NCBI RefSeq assembly: GCF_000789235.1
Contig: NZ_KN525716.1
Coordinates: 3,020,100-3,084,099, forward strand
Reading direction: 5' to 3'
Length of the DNA stretch: 64,000 bases
From: Wocania ichthyoenteri Th78
GTDB taxonomy: Bacteria; Bacteroidota; Bacteroidia; Flavobacteriales; Flavobacteriaceae
This document shows positions 17,489-25,613 of the stretch, one piece after another. A program made the translations under genes and the position numbers. How positions within the stretch are numbered: the first letter of the stretch is position 1; each line of letters starts with the position of its first letter. The notes under the pieces are model-generated. The model did no database searches, was not told where the DNA came from, and saw only the letters and a list, made by a program, of their open reading frames with translations.

Positions 17489-18980
17489 ATAAAATTCTTT
17501 TTATTAAATGGTCTGGAATGTCTTTATCGATATACATCTCATTTGAAAAAGGAAGTAAATCTTTACTGTTACCAGTAAACTTTATAAGATTTTCGCTTTT
17601 GCTACTCGTAGTAATTGAAGATCTTCCTGAACCATCAATAATACTAATTGCTCTTGCAAGTAAAGGTTCGTTCTCATCACCTAAAACTCCTAAATTTCTA
17701 ATGCTTTCACCTAGAATATTATTTTGGTCTGGAGAAAGTCCATCAAAATAATCAGTGACACCGTTAACATTTAATGATTTAAAAATAAGTGGTTGCATAG
17801 CGTATGTATGACTTGGGTTAGCACCAGATCTACTAAAATTTGGAGAATCGTACAATGTTCTTGACGCTTGATATTTTCCTGTTGTTGTTGTTCCTATCTG
17901 TACGACATCTATATATGGTGATAGGCTGTTAATTACTAATTCACTTGCTGATGCACTAGATCTAGTTGTTAGTATAAAAACTCTTGATAAGTTTAAGCTA
18001 TTTAAAGCAGCTCCATCGTTATTATTTACAAATCTATTTATTAATAATTCTGGGTTTTCATTTTCAAAAGCCTCTTGAAACTCAGCATTCCATTGTTCTG
18101 TGCTAAACACATCGCCAGTAAATTGTCCCGTAATCATACTTGATAATAATATAGCAGTATTTACCGAACCTCCAGGGTTGTATCTTAAATCGAGCACTAA
18201 CTCTGTTGCATTAGCACTTTTAAATGCACCAAATATATCGTTTAATTCTGCATTAAATTGATCGGTTCCTGTAAACCCATTATACATTAAATATGCCACT
18301 TTAGTGCTGCCGATGTCTAAAGTTTTGCTAAGTAAAACGGGGTTTTCTGTGTATTGTGCTTTAGATAATGCAATAGTTTCTGAGGTATTGGTAACAGAAT
18401 CGTCTGTTGTTTCTGGTGTGCCATTATCGGTATAGTTACCTATATTAATAATGTAATTTTCTGGGCTTAATAATGTTCTCCAATTATCTAAAGTAAGTTG
18501 TGTTCCGTTTACGGCATAAAAAATATCACCTCGTTTCACACCTTGGCTAGCTGCACTTGTATTTGGTAATACGTAACGCACATAACCGTAAATATTTGTA
18601 TCGGTTGAAGAAAAACGAAATGTACCAAATTCCATACCATTACTAGTAATAATACCACTAAAAAGTTGCTCTAAAGCAATATAATCGCTAACAATCCAAC
18701 TAAATCTATCAACGGTTTCGGGTTGGTATTTTAAGCTATTAAATAAATCATCAGGTGTAGAAAATGTATTTAAGTAATTGGCATAATCGCCATTTGAGGA
18801 AAACCTATCGTTAGCGAGGTCTGGTACATCATCCTTATAAAGATAAAACGTATTCATACCTTTCCAAACAAAATCGTTTATCTGGCTTGCAGAAATTTGG
18901 GTGTCATCATTATCTTCAAAACAGCCTACTGTGAAAGATGAAACTATAAATAGTAGAATAAGGGTTTTTAAATGTCGCAT
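17481..18980 (-). CDS. S41-family (C-terminal processing) peptidase, lipoprotein
   Basis: A 499-residue lipoprotein (SSFTVGCFED, Cys20). A Bacteroidota-specific N-terminal helical region (about residues 30-110) precedes a PDZ domain (YVRYVLPNTSAASQGVKRGD, about residues 133-152). The S41 peptidase core follows with LVLDLRYNPGGSV and TTRSSASASELVINSL, where the Ser in SASASE is the probable nucleophile, and TTTGK with the general-base Lys. It is probably held in the outer membrane facing the periplasm or the surface. The gene overlaps the PP-loop ATPase downstream. Confidence 0.9.
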   Translation of the reverse strand: MRHLKTLILLFIVSSFTVGCFEDNDDTQISASQINDFVWKGMNTFYLYKDDVPDLANDRFSSNGDYANYLNTFSTPDDLFNSLKYQPETVDRFSWIVSDYIALEQLFSGIITSNGMEFGTFRFSSTDTNIYGYVRYVLPNTSAASQGVKRGDIFYAVNGTQLTLDNWRTLLSPENYIINIGNYTDNGTPETTDDSVTNTSETIALSKAQYTENPVLLSKTLDIGSTKVAYLMYNGFTGTDQFNAELNDIFGAFKSANATELVLDLRYNPGGSVNTAILLSSMITGQFTGDVFSTEQWNAEFQEAFENENPELLINRFVNNNDGAALNSLNLSRVFILTTRSSASASELVINSLSPYIDVVQIGTTTTGKYQASRTLYDSPNFSRSGANPSHTYAMQPLIFKSLNVNGVTDYFDGLSPDQNNILGESIRNLGVLGDENEPLLARAISIIDGSGRSSITTSSKSENLIKFTGNSKDLLPFSNEMYIDKDIPDHLIKRILFE

Positions 18981-19136
18981 AGCATTATTTTATATAAGTA
19001 GTCTATAAAACCCTAAATTTACTTACATTATTGTTTAATAAAAAATAAACACTTGAAATTTCGTTGAATGTAATTTTATAACTTTTATAAATTAAGATGA
19101 AAATTAATGTTTTACTGAAACTTAATCTATAGATCC

Positions 19137-19239
19137 GCATAAGGGATTGAGCAATTGTTGGAACTCTTCGCAGAGAGCGACTTGTGAAAGTCCGACCCGA
19201 CGGTTGCAGAGGTACTCGAAGCACAGGGTTACGCCCAAA
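19137..19239. repeat. Dispersed intergenic repeat, family A copy 1 (18981-19338 has no gene)
   Basis: About 103 bases with the blocks AAGGGATTGAGCAATTG, GAAAGTCCGACCC and GGTTACGCCCAAAT. The same three blocks recur in order at 63292-63402. The two ends are roughly inverted (GCGTTAGGG-like against GGTTACGCCC-like). A short open frame crosses it on the minus strand but is an artefact of the repeat. The rest of the gap holds the ECF promoter below. Confidence 0.65.
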
Positions 19240-19261
19240 TATTTATTTTTTTTATTTGTGA

Positions 19262-19287
19262 TGTAACAAAACAAATAGATGGTCGTC
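19262..19287 (+). promoter_or_regulatory. Probable ECF sigma promoter
   Basis: TGTAAC (19262-19267), 16 bases, then CGTC (19284-19287). This is the classic ECF -35/-10 arrangement and lies 52 bases before the ECF sigma gene start, so the sigma factor probably drives its own operon. Confidence 0.55.
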
Positions 19288-19338
19288 GTAACATTAAACA
19301 GCCATAACTAAGCAGTTTTAAACTAAACCAAACCAAAG

Positions 19339-19848
19339 ATGACTCAGATAGAGTTTTTAAATATTGTAATGCCTTTTAAGGATAAAGTATTTCGTTTAGC
19401 AAAACGTTTACTAATATCGACTGAAGAAGCTGAAGATGCGACACAGGAGGTTTTGTTGAAATTATGGAATAACAAAAAGAAGATTGTTGAGTATAAAAAT
19501 GTGGAAGCTTTTTCGATGACGATGACAAAGAATTTTTGTTTTGATAAATTAAAATCTAAGCAAGCACAAAATTTAAAAATTGTACATAGTAATTATGAAT
19601 CGAAAGACACATCGTTACAGAAACAGGTTGAATTAAATGATAGTGTTAATTGGGTAGCAAAAATTATTGAAGATTTACCCGAACAACAACGCATGATAAT
19701 TCAACTACGAGATATAGAAGAATACGATTACGATGAGATTGCAAAAATGCTAGATATGAATAATACAGCAGTACGCGTAAACTTATCGAGAGCAAGAAAA
19801 ACAATACGAGAAAAATTAACTAATACACATAATTATGGTATTAAATAA
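19339..19848 (+). CDS. ECF-type RNA polymerase sigma factor
   Basis: A 169-residue sigma factor. Region 2 is [28 protein letters not shown] followed by [17 protein letters not shown]. Region 4 is [44 protein letters not shown]. The length is typical for the ECF class. The gene overlaps the next one by 14 bases, so translation is probably coupled. The four-gene plus-strand run to 21528 (sigma, single-TM protein, two DUF4252 proteins) has the arrangement of an ECF regulon with its anti-sigma factor. Confidence 0.93.
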   Translation: MTQIEFLNIVMPFKDKVFRLAKRLLISTEEAEDATQEVLLKLWNNKKKIVEYKNVEAFSMTMTKNFCFDKLKSKQAQNLKIVHSNYESKDTSLQKQVELNDSVNWVAKIIEDLPEQQRMIIQLRDIEEYDYDEIAKMLDMNNTAVRVNLSRARKTIREKLTNTHNYGIK

Positions 19849-20305
19849 TATAGAAAACTTACTAGAAAAGTACGAAAAGGGTGAGACATCACTAAAAGAA
19901 GAGCAAGTGTTGAAAAACTATTTTTCTAACGACACGGTTGCACCACATTTAGAAATGTATAAACCCATGTTCAACTATTTTTTGGTAAACCAACAAGAAC
20001 AATTTACTAAAGACGTGCCATTAAAAACTAAACGTACATTCAATTACAAATGGCTATCGGTTGCTGCAGTTGCTGTTCTTATGTTAGGATTTTATTTTGG
20101 TAAATCATTTAATAATGATTTAGGAACTTATGAAGATCCGCAATTAGCTTTTAACGAGTTTTCGAAATCTATGGAAATGATTTCCCAAAGTTTAAATAAA
20201 GGCACATCGACTGTTGGATATTTAAACGAAGTAAACAAAGGCACTTCGACACTTGGGTATCTTAACGAAATTGATAATGCAACAAGTATAATTTTTAAAA
20301 ACTAA
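19835..20305 (+). CDS. Single-TM protein, candidate anti-sigma factor
   Basis: A 156-residue protein with a cytoplasmic N-terminus ([24 protein letters not shown], like other flavobacterial anti-sigma-type proteins), one membrane helix at about residues 69-87, and a short periplasmic tail. The tail carries two 13-residue tandem copies of [13 protein letters not shown]. The 14-base overlap with the sigma gene and the topology point to an anti-sigma factor. It lacks the zinc motif HxxxCxxC of ZAS-type factors, so the class is uncertain. Confidence 0.65.
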   Translation: MVLNNIENLLEKYEKGETSLKEEQVLKNYFSNDTVAPHLEMYKPMFNYFLVNQQEQFTKDVPLKTKRTFNYKWLSVAAVAVLMLGFYFGKSFNNDLGTYEDPQLAFNEFSKSMEMISQSLNKGTSTVGYLNEVNKGTSTLGYLNEIDNATSIIFKN

Positions 20306-20322
20306 TTAACATGTGCTGAAAT

Positions 20323-20350
20323 CTTGCACTGAGCTTGTCGAAGTGTGTTT
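20323..20350. repeat. Short dispersed repeat, family C copy 1
   Basis: CTTGCACTGAGCTTGTCGAA followed by GTGTGTTT. The core CACTGAGC-N4-TCGAAGTG is a small hairpin (CACT/AGTG). The same core occurs at 32677-32700, 33131-33156, 33750-33774 and 63361-63384. It lies between the anti-sigma-like gene and the first DUF4252 gene. Confidence 0.6.
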
Positions 20351-20371
20351 CAGTATCAAAAAAAAGAATTA

Positions 20372-20962
20372 ATGAACACAAATAAACTAAAAACAAGAAC
20401 AATGAAAAATAAATTAATAGTATTTGTAATGGCAATTATGTTATTGCCAATAACCGGAATGGCACAAAGCAATATTTTTGATAAATATAGCGACAATAAC
20501 GATGTGACTTATGTTAATATTAAACCAAAAATGTTTCAAATGATAGCAAAAATGGGTATTAATGTTGAAGATGAAGAAGCCAAAGCTTACATGGATATGG
20601 TAAAAAGTATTACCAGTTTTAAAACGATTGTAACCGATAATAAAGCCATATCTGCTGATATTGCCAAATGGGTTAAATCGCGTTCTGGAGGATTAGAAGA
20701 ATTAATGGAAGTGAAAGATGATGGTACCGAAGTTAAATTTTATGTGAAAGAAGGAAAAGATTCAGACCATGTTAAAGAGCTTTTAATTTTTGTAAATGGT
20801 ATTGATAAAATGATGGATGATAAAATTGAAATTAACGGGAAAGAGCGTAAAATTGAAACCGTAGTGGTATCGATGACAGGCGATATTGATTTGAATGAAA
20901 TCTCTAAGCTTACTAATAAAATGAATATTCCTGGAGGAAAACATTTAGAGAAAAAGAATTAA
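20372..20962 (+). CDS. DUF4252-domain exported protein
   Basis: An exported protein with a signal peptide ending ITGMAQ. The body follows the DUF4252 pattern (YVNIKPKMFQMIAKM, ELMEVKDDGTEVKFYVKEGKD, LLIFVNGIDK). ATG codons at 20372 and 20402 both fit. The second gives the cleaner signal peptide. DUF4252 proteins are typical of Bacteroidota and their function is unknown. They are frequently downstream of ECF sigma genes, as here. It is followed after 23 bases by a second, shorter relative. Confidence 0.82.
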   Translation: MNTNKLKTRTMKNKLIVFVMAIMLLPITGMAQSNIFDKYSDNNDVTYVNIKPKMFQMIAKMGINVEDEEAKAYMDMVKSITSFKTIVTDNKAISADIAKWVKSRSGGLEELMEVKDDGTEVKFYVKEGKDSDHVKELLIFVNGIDKMMDDKIEINGKERKIETVVVSMTGDIDLNEISKLTNKMNIPGGKHLEKKN

Positions 20963-20985
20963 TAAATAAGCAAACATCATCAATC

Positions 20986-21528
20986 ATGCAACGAACAGCA
21001 AAACATATCATATTAGTATTAATTGTAGCAGTAGTTTTTATAAGCTGTAACGATGGTAAAAGTTTACAAACTTATTTTGTAGACAATCAGGAAGCATCAA
21101 ATTTTATTTCGCAAGATATACCAATATCAATGGTAGAAATAGATGATTCTAAATTTACAGATGAGCAAAAAGAAGCTTATAAATCTGTAAAACGATTAAA
21201 CTTTTTAGGCTATAAAGTAGATGGTACAGAAGCCGAAACCTTTAAAGCAGAATTAGAAAAAGTAAAAACTATTTTAAGCAATAAAAAATATAATGCTTTA
21301 ATGGAATTTAGTGATAAAGGAAATAAAATTATTGTAAAATATATTGGTACAGATGATGAAGCAGATGAGGTTGTTATTTTTGGTAGTGCAAAAGAATTAG
21401 GATTTGGAATTGTTCGTGTATTGGGTAATGATATGAACCCAGATAAAATGGTAACCTTGGTAACTGCCATGCAAAAGGCAAATGTTGATGAAAATCAAAT
21501 TCAAGATATTATGAATTTCTTTAAGTAA
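20986..21528 (+). CDS. DUF4252-domain lipoprotein
   Basis: A 180-residue lipoprotein (VVFISCNDG, Cys22) related to the preceding gene: ISMVEIDDSKFTDEQ, then NALMEFSDKGNKIIVKYIG and VVIFGSAKELGFGIVRVLGND, the same hairpin-rich DUF4252 core. The two proteins probably act together in the envelope as the output of the ECF operon, one soluble or anchored by its signal and one lipidated. A strong terminator follows. No enzymatic motif is seen. Confidence 0.82.
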   Translation: MQRTAKHIILVLIVAVVFISCNDGKSLQTYFVDNQEASNFISQDIPISMVEIDDSKFTDEQKEAYKSVKRLNFLGYKVDGTEAETFKAELEKVKTILSNKKYNALMEFSDKGNKIIVKYIGTDDEADEVVIFGSAKELGFGIVRVLGNDMNPDKMVTLVTAMQKANVDENQIQDIMNFFK

Positions 21529-21549
21529 TTTATAGTAATTATGTTAATC

Positions 21550-21588
21550 AAAAAGGGTTGTTGAAAATTTTCAACAACCCTTTTTTTG
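21550..21588 (+). terminator. Intrinsic terminator of the DUF4252 operon
   Basis: Perfect 16-bp-arm palindromic stem (AAAGGGTTGTTGAAAA and complement) followed by TTTTTTT. Confidence 0.88.
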
Positions 21589-21603
21589 TTTATAAATGTA
21601 GTA

Positions 21604-21780
21604 TTATTTTCTTTTTTTTGAAATTTTGTGAACGTAAAAAATATTAATAATAACAGCTAGAAAAATAATAGTAAGTATGGTTAAAACAATAAAATTGTTA
21701 AGAATTTCTAATATTCCAGCAACAAAAATGCCACCAGCCATTAAGCCACATAATATTAAAGATTGTTTATCGCTTAACAT
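21604..21780 (-). CDS. Small membrane protein of 58 residues downstream of purB
   Basis: A short frame from ATG at 21780 to TAA at 21604. The protein starts MLSDKQSLILCGLMAGGIFV and has two hydrophobic helices (about residues 7-24 and 29-49) and a basic tail (HKISKKRK). This is a normal two-helix inner-membrane topology with the positive end inside. It begins 5 bases after the purB stop codon, so it is likely cotranscribed with purB. I do not recognise a family. The codon use and membrane topology argue that it is a real gene. Confidence 0.65.
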   Translation of the reverse strand: MLSDKQSLILCGLMAGGIFVAGILEILNNFIVLTILTIIFLAVIINIFYVHKISKKRK

Positions 21781-21785
21781 AAAAA

Positions 21786-23129
21786 TTAAATTCCAGTATA
21801 ATTACTAGGAGTAATACGTTTTAATTCTTCTTTTATTGTGTTGGAGACCTCTAAAGTATCAATAAAATTAGAAATAGATTCTTGATTTATTTTAGTATTG
21901 GTTCGCGTTAAACCTTTTAAAGCTTCATAAGGATTTGGATACCCTTCGCGACGTAAAATGGTTTGAATAGCCTCGGCAACAACAGCCCAATTATTTTCTA
22001 AATCTTGTGCAAATTTAGGTTCATTTAAAAGCAATTTATCCAATCCTTTTAAAGTCGATTTAAAACCAATTAAAGTATGTCCAAAAGGTACGCCAACATT
22101 ACGTAAAACAGTGCTGTCCGTTAAGTCACGTTGTAGTCTTGAAACTGGAAGTTTAGCTGAAAGGTGTTCAAAAATAGCATTAGCAATGCCTAGGTTACCT
22201 TCAGAGTTTTCAAAATCAATTGGGTTTACTTTGTGTGGCATTGCAGAGCTACCAACTTCACCTGCTTTAATTTTCTGCTTAAAATAATCCATAGAAACAT
22301 AGGTCCAAATATCTCTATCTAAATCTAGAATAATAGTGTTAATACGTTTAAGTGTGTCAAACAGTGCCGCCATATGGTCGTAATGCTCTATCTGCGTTGT
22401 TGGAAACGAATGTTGTAACCCTAGTTTTTCTTGTACAAATTTAGAACCAAAAGCTTTCCAATTAATGTTTGGATAAGCCACATGATGTGCGTTAAAATTA
22501 CCCGTTGCACCACCAAATTTAGCAGCACTTGGTATATCGTTCAATAAATTAAATTGTTCTTTTAAACGCACTACAAAAACTTCAATTTCTTTGCCTAAAC
22601 GTGTTGGAGAAGCTGGCTGACCATGAGTTCTGGCTAGCATAGGGATAGTAGACCAATCTTGAGATAAACTTTTAAGCTTTTCTAAAACTGCTAAATATTC
22701 TGGTACATAAACATCATTCATCGCTTCTTTAATACTTAAAGGCACAGCGGTGTTGTTTATGTCTTGCGAGGTTAAACCAAAGTGAATAAACTCTTTATAT
22801 TGAGATAAGTCTAAAGCATCAAATTTTTCTTTTATAAAATATTCAACTGCTTTAACATCGTGATTGGTTACACTTTCAATTTTTTTAATTGCCAAAGCAT
22901 CTTCAGTAGAAAAATCTTTGTAAATTGTTCTCAGATTTTCAAAAATATTATTATCAATTGTTTCAAGCTGCGGTAATGGAATTTCGCAAAGTGAAATAAA
23001 GTATTCAATTTCAACTAAAACACGATATTTTATTAGAGCTTCTTCAGAAAAATAAGCTGCTAATTCGTTTACTTTATTTCTATATCTTCCGTCAATTGGA
23101 GAGATGGCGTTTAGTGGTGATAATGACAT
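21786..23129 (-). CDS. purB: Adenylosuccinate lyase
   Basis: Catalyses two beta-eliminations in purine synthesis: SAICAR to AICAR, and adenylosuccinate to AMP. The 447-residue protein has the fumarase/aspartase superfamily blocks: TSQDINNTAVPL, ARTHGQPASPTRLGKE and the signature loop GSSAMPHKVNPIDFENSEGN (about residues 290-309) with the catalytic Ser. It is of the E. coli PurB type. A -7 element TATCTTTG lies just upstream on the minus strand. A HEAT-like gene precedes it on the same strand and a small membrane protein gene follows. Confidence 0.97.
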   Translation of the reverse strand: MSLSPLNAISPIDGRYRNKVNELAAYFSEEALIKYRVLVEIEYFISLCEIPLPQLETIDNNIFENLRTIYKDFSTEDALAIKKIESVTNHDVKAVEYFIKEKFDALDLSQYKEFIHFGLTSQDINNTAVPLSIKEAMNDVYVPEYLAVLEKLKSLSQDWSTIPMLARTHGQPASPTRLGKEIEVFVVRLKEQFNLLNDIPSAAKFGGATGNFNAHHVAYPNINWKAFGSKFVQEKLGLQHSFPTTQIEHYDHMAALFDTLKRINTIILDLDRDIWTYVSMDYFKQKIKAGEVGSSAMPHKVNPIDFENSEGNLGIANAIFEHLSAKLPVSRLQRDLTDSTVLRNVGVPFGHTLIGFKSTLKGLDKLLLNEPKFAQDLENNWAVVAEAIQTILRREGYPNPYEALKGLTRTNTKINQESISNFIDTLEVSNTIKEELKRITPSNYTGI

Positions 23130-23154
23130 GTTTTGTGTTGTTTTTAAGAAGTTG

Positions 23155-23162
23155 CAAAGATA
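23155..23162 (-). promoter_or_regulatory. -7 promoter element of purB
   Basis: Minus strand TATCTTTG, an exact TAnnTTTG match, 26 bases before the purB start codon. A -33 TTG is not evident. Confidence 0.5.
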
Positions 23163-23205
23163 GTTTTTTTAGACCGAAGACGTAAGTTTTTTATGGTTTT
23201 AAAGA

Positions 23206-23772
23206 TTAATGTTTCTTTATTTTTTTTAATATATGACGAGCTCTAGCCTTAAAACCCGAACTCTGCATCTGAAAATCACGTTCTAAAATAAGTGCTAATT
23301 CCGGATACACCCAATCATAATCTTTTCCAAATAAAAAAAGGGTATTCATTGAGTAGGCTTTTGGAGCAATTTTTTCATCATTAATCATATAATCAAAACA
23401 CACCTCTATAATACGCTCTTTATGGGTTTCTGTTAAAGCCTTTTTTATATCATTATCTGTTTTAAAAGTATAAGCTGTTGCTAAAAGCTCACATATTTTA
23501 GCTACTGGCCTAACAGCAGAATCTATATGAACTTTATGTATATTTTCAATAAAAGTGTCTAAATACGGAATTATAGTGTTTATATTATTGTTGCACATAA
23601 ACTCAAAAACCCAAGCGGCTCGTGGCGAAATTTTATCATCTACTCTAAATAGTATTTCTAATAATTTTGGAATTAAATCGGGGTTATTAATTACTAAATT
23701 GGCATAATATAAGCGCTTTTCACGAGAATGATTTACGTAATTTAATTCGTTATAAAGTTGCTCTGTAGTCAA
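23206..23772 (-). CDS. HEAT-repeat-like protein next to purB
   Basis: A 188-residue, all-helical, soluble protein with repeated helix pairs (LVINNPDLIPKLLEILFR, RAAWVFEFMCNNNINTIIPYL, RPVAKICELLATAY, PKAYSMNTLFLFGKDYDWVYPEL), consistent with HEAT or ARM-like repeats. Proteins of this type precede purB in flavobacteria and are sometimes mislabelled as adenylosuccinate lyase, although they lack any lyase motif. The function is unknown. It may be a scaffold or regulator linked to purine synthesis. It is separated from purB by 76 bases that contain a promoter motif. Confidence 0.72.
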   Translation of the reverse strand: MTTEQLYNELNYVNHSREKRLYYANLVINNPDLIPKLLEILFRVDDKISPRAAWVFEFMCNNNINTIIPYLDTFIENIHKVHIDSAVRPVAKICELLATAYTFKTDNDIKKALTETHKERIIEVCFDYMINDEKIAPKAYSMNTLFLFGKDYDWVYPELALILERDFQMQSSGFKARARHILKKIKKH

Positions 23773-23811
23773 ATGAATTTTAGTATTTTTAAAAATCTAA
23801 AATTAAGTAAA

Positions 23812-24285
23812 ATGCGAAAAATAAAAAAGATACTTTTAGTGTTACTTGTGGTATTTGTTGTGGCTCAATTTTTTAATCCAAATAAAAACGAAGGTGATTT
23901 AGCTTCAATTGATGCTTTTTTAGACGAAACGAATCCGCCAGAAAATGTAAAACTCATTTTAAAGAAAAGTTGCTACGATTGCCATAGCGATGTTACCCGA
24001 TATCCGTGGTATAATAATATTACACCAATTAACTATTGGTTAGCTAGTCATGTAAAAGACGGAAAGAAACATTTTAATGTGTCAAAATGGGAGGGAAATT
24101 CAGTAAAACGAAAAGACCATAAATTTGAAGAACTCATTGAAATGGTTGAAGCCAAAGAAATGCCTTTAAATTCTTATACATGGACGCATAGTGAAGCTAA
24201 ATTAACTGAAGTTCAAATTAACGAAGTTATAAATTGGGCAAAAAAAGTGCGATTAAAGTATAGTTTGGAACCAAAACCCGAATAA
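23812..24285 (+). CDS. Heme-binding domain protein (Haem_bd family)
   Basis: A protein of about 157 residues with an N-terminal membrane anchor (residues 5-21) and a periplasmic heme-binding domain. The signature is SCYDCHSDVTRYPWYNNITPINYWLASHVKDG, with a CxxCH motif (CYDCH), and the later EMPLNSYTWTHSEAKL. This matches the cytochrome P460-adjacent Haem_bd family common in Bacteroidota. The start is set at 23812 because it gives the membrane anchor directly and avoids overlap with the divergent HEAT-like gene. An upstream ATG at 23773 is possible. Confidence 0.85.
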   Translation: MRKIKKILLVLLVVFVVAQFFNPNKNEGDLASIDAFLDETNPPENVKLILKKSCYDCHSDVTRYPWYNNITPINYWLASHVKDGKKHFNVSKWEGNSVKRKDHKFEELIEMVEAKEMPLNSYTWTHSEAKLTEVQINEVINWAKKVRLKYSLEPKPE

Positions 24286-24290
24286 ATGTG

Positions 24291-24342
24291 AAATTCCAAA
24301 AAAATACAAATTCCGATGAGATGCGTTTTGCTTTTGGAATTT
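24291..24342. repeat. Long inverted repeat between two plus-strand genes
   Basis: Arms AAATTCCAAAA (24291-24301) and TTTTGGAATTT (24332-24342) are perfectly complementary with a 30-base loop. There is no T-run on the 3' side. A related ATTCCAA-rich stretch occurs near 32633-32660. It may act as a weak terminator or be a repeat remnant. Confidence 0.45.
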
Positions 24343-24374
24343 AGATTTTGAATATTTGATTTTTAGAATTTTTT

Positions 24375-25613
24375 ATGAATAAAAAATTATTAATCATTGG
24401 TTTTGTATGGCCAGAACCAAAAAGTTCTGCAGCAGGTAGTAGGATGATGCAGTTAATTGAGGTGTTTCAATCTGCAAATTATCAAATAACATTTGCAAGT
24501 GCTTGTGCTAAAAGTGATAATGCTTTCGATATGAAAACTATTGGAATTGAGCAAGTAAACATCAAATTAAATCATTCAAGTTTTGATGTTTTTGTAAAAG
24601 AGTTAAATCCAAATATTGTCCTGTTTGATCGTTTTATGACCGAAGAACAATTTGGTTGGCGTCTTGCAGAACAATGCCCAAATGCGCTAAGAATTCTTGA
24701 TACTGAAGATTTGCATGGTTTACGAAAAGGCAGACAACAAGCATTAAAAGAAGGTAAAGTTTTTAATACATCTTATTTATTTAATGATACCGCAAAGCGA
24801 GAAATTGCCAGTATTTATAGAAGTGATTTGAGTTTGATTATTTCGGAAGCTGAAATGAGACTTTTAAAAAATCAATTTAAAGTTGACGAATCTTTGTTGG
24901 TTTATTTACCTTTTCTGTTAGATAAAATTTCAAAAGAATATATTGAAAAGCTTCCAAAGTTTAACGAACGGGAACATTTTGTAACTATTGGTAATTTTTT
25001 GCATGAACCTAACTATAATGCCGTTTTGTATTTAAAAGAAACCATTTGGCCATTAATAAAAGAACAACTGCCTAAGGCAGATTTAAACATATATGGTGCA
25101 TATGCTTCACAAAAAGTAAATCAGTTGCATAATAAAAAAGAAGGCTTTTTAATAAAAGGTTTTGCTGAAGATGTAAGCGAAGTAATGCGGCAATCAAAAA
25201 TATGTTTAGCACCAATTCGATTTGGAGCTGGCTTAAAAGGAAAGTTGATTGATGCTATGCAAAACGGAACGCCATGTGTTACGACAACTATTGGAGCAGA
25301 AGGTATGTTTGGGAATTTAAGACCTAATGGGTTTGTAGAAGATAATCCACAAGGATTTGCTAATAAAGCTGTCGAATTATATAAAAATGAAGTTTTATGG
25401 AAAACAAAACAGCAAAACGGATTTGAAATTATTAATACACGATTTAATAAAGTGTGTTTTGAAAAAGATTTGATTTATAAAATAGAAGAAACTACTAAGA
25501 ATTTACACGAAAATCGCTTCAACAATTTTACAGGACAAATGCTGCAACACCATACACAACAGAGTACCAAATTTATGAATAAATGGATTGAGGAGAAGAA
25601 TAAAGCATCTTAG
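24375..25613 (+). CDS. Glycosyltransferase, GT-B fold (GT4-like)
   Basis: A 412-residue cytosolic protein without signal peptide. The N-terminal Rossmann half starts LLIIGFVWPEPKSSAAGSRM, a nucleotide-sugar enzyme type glycine-rich start. The C-terminal half has the GT4 order: TIGNFLHEPNYNAVLYLKE, LNIYGAYASQKV, LIKGFAEDVSEVMRQSKICLAPIRFGAGLKGKLIDAMQNGTP (the last part with the usual Ala/Gly-rich UDP-binding region). Acceptor and donor are unknown. It stands alone, with no polysaccharide cluster nearby. It overlaps the convergent sirtuin gene by four bases. Confidence 0.85.
   Translation: MNKKLLIIGFVWPEPKSSAAGSRMMQLIEVFQSANYQITFASACAKSDNAFDMKTIGIEQVNIKLNHSSFDVFVKELNPNIVLFDRFMTEEQFGWRLAEQCPNALRILDTEDLHGLRKGRQQALKEGKVFNTSYLFNDTAKREIASIYRSDLSLIISEAEMRLLKNQFKVDESLLVYLPFLLDKISKEYIEKLPKFNEREHFVTIGNFLHEPNYNAVLYLKETIWPLIKEQLPKADLNIYGAYASQKVNQLHNKKEGFLIKGFAEDVSEVMRQSKICLAPIRFGAGLKGKLIDAMQNGTPCVTTTIGAEGMFGNLRPNGFVEDNPQGFANKAVELYKNEVLWKTKQQNGFEIINTRFNKVCFEKDLIYKIEETTKNLHENRFNNFTGQMLQHHTQQSTKFMNKWIEEKNKAS

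Noticed and set aside
19003-19224. Minus-strand frame beginning MLRVPLQPSGRTFTSRSLRR
   Set aside because: Encoded by the family A repeat. The same translation arises wherever that repeat occurs.
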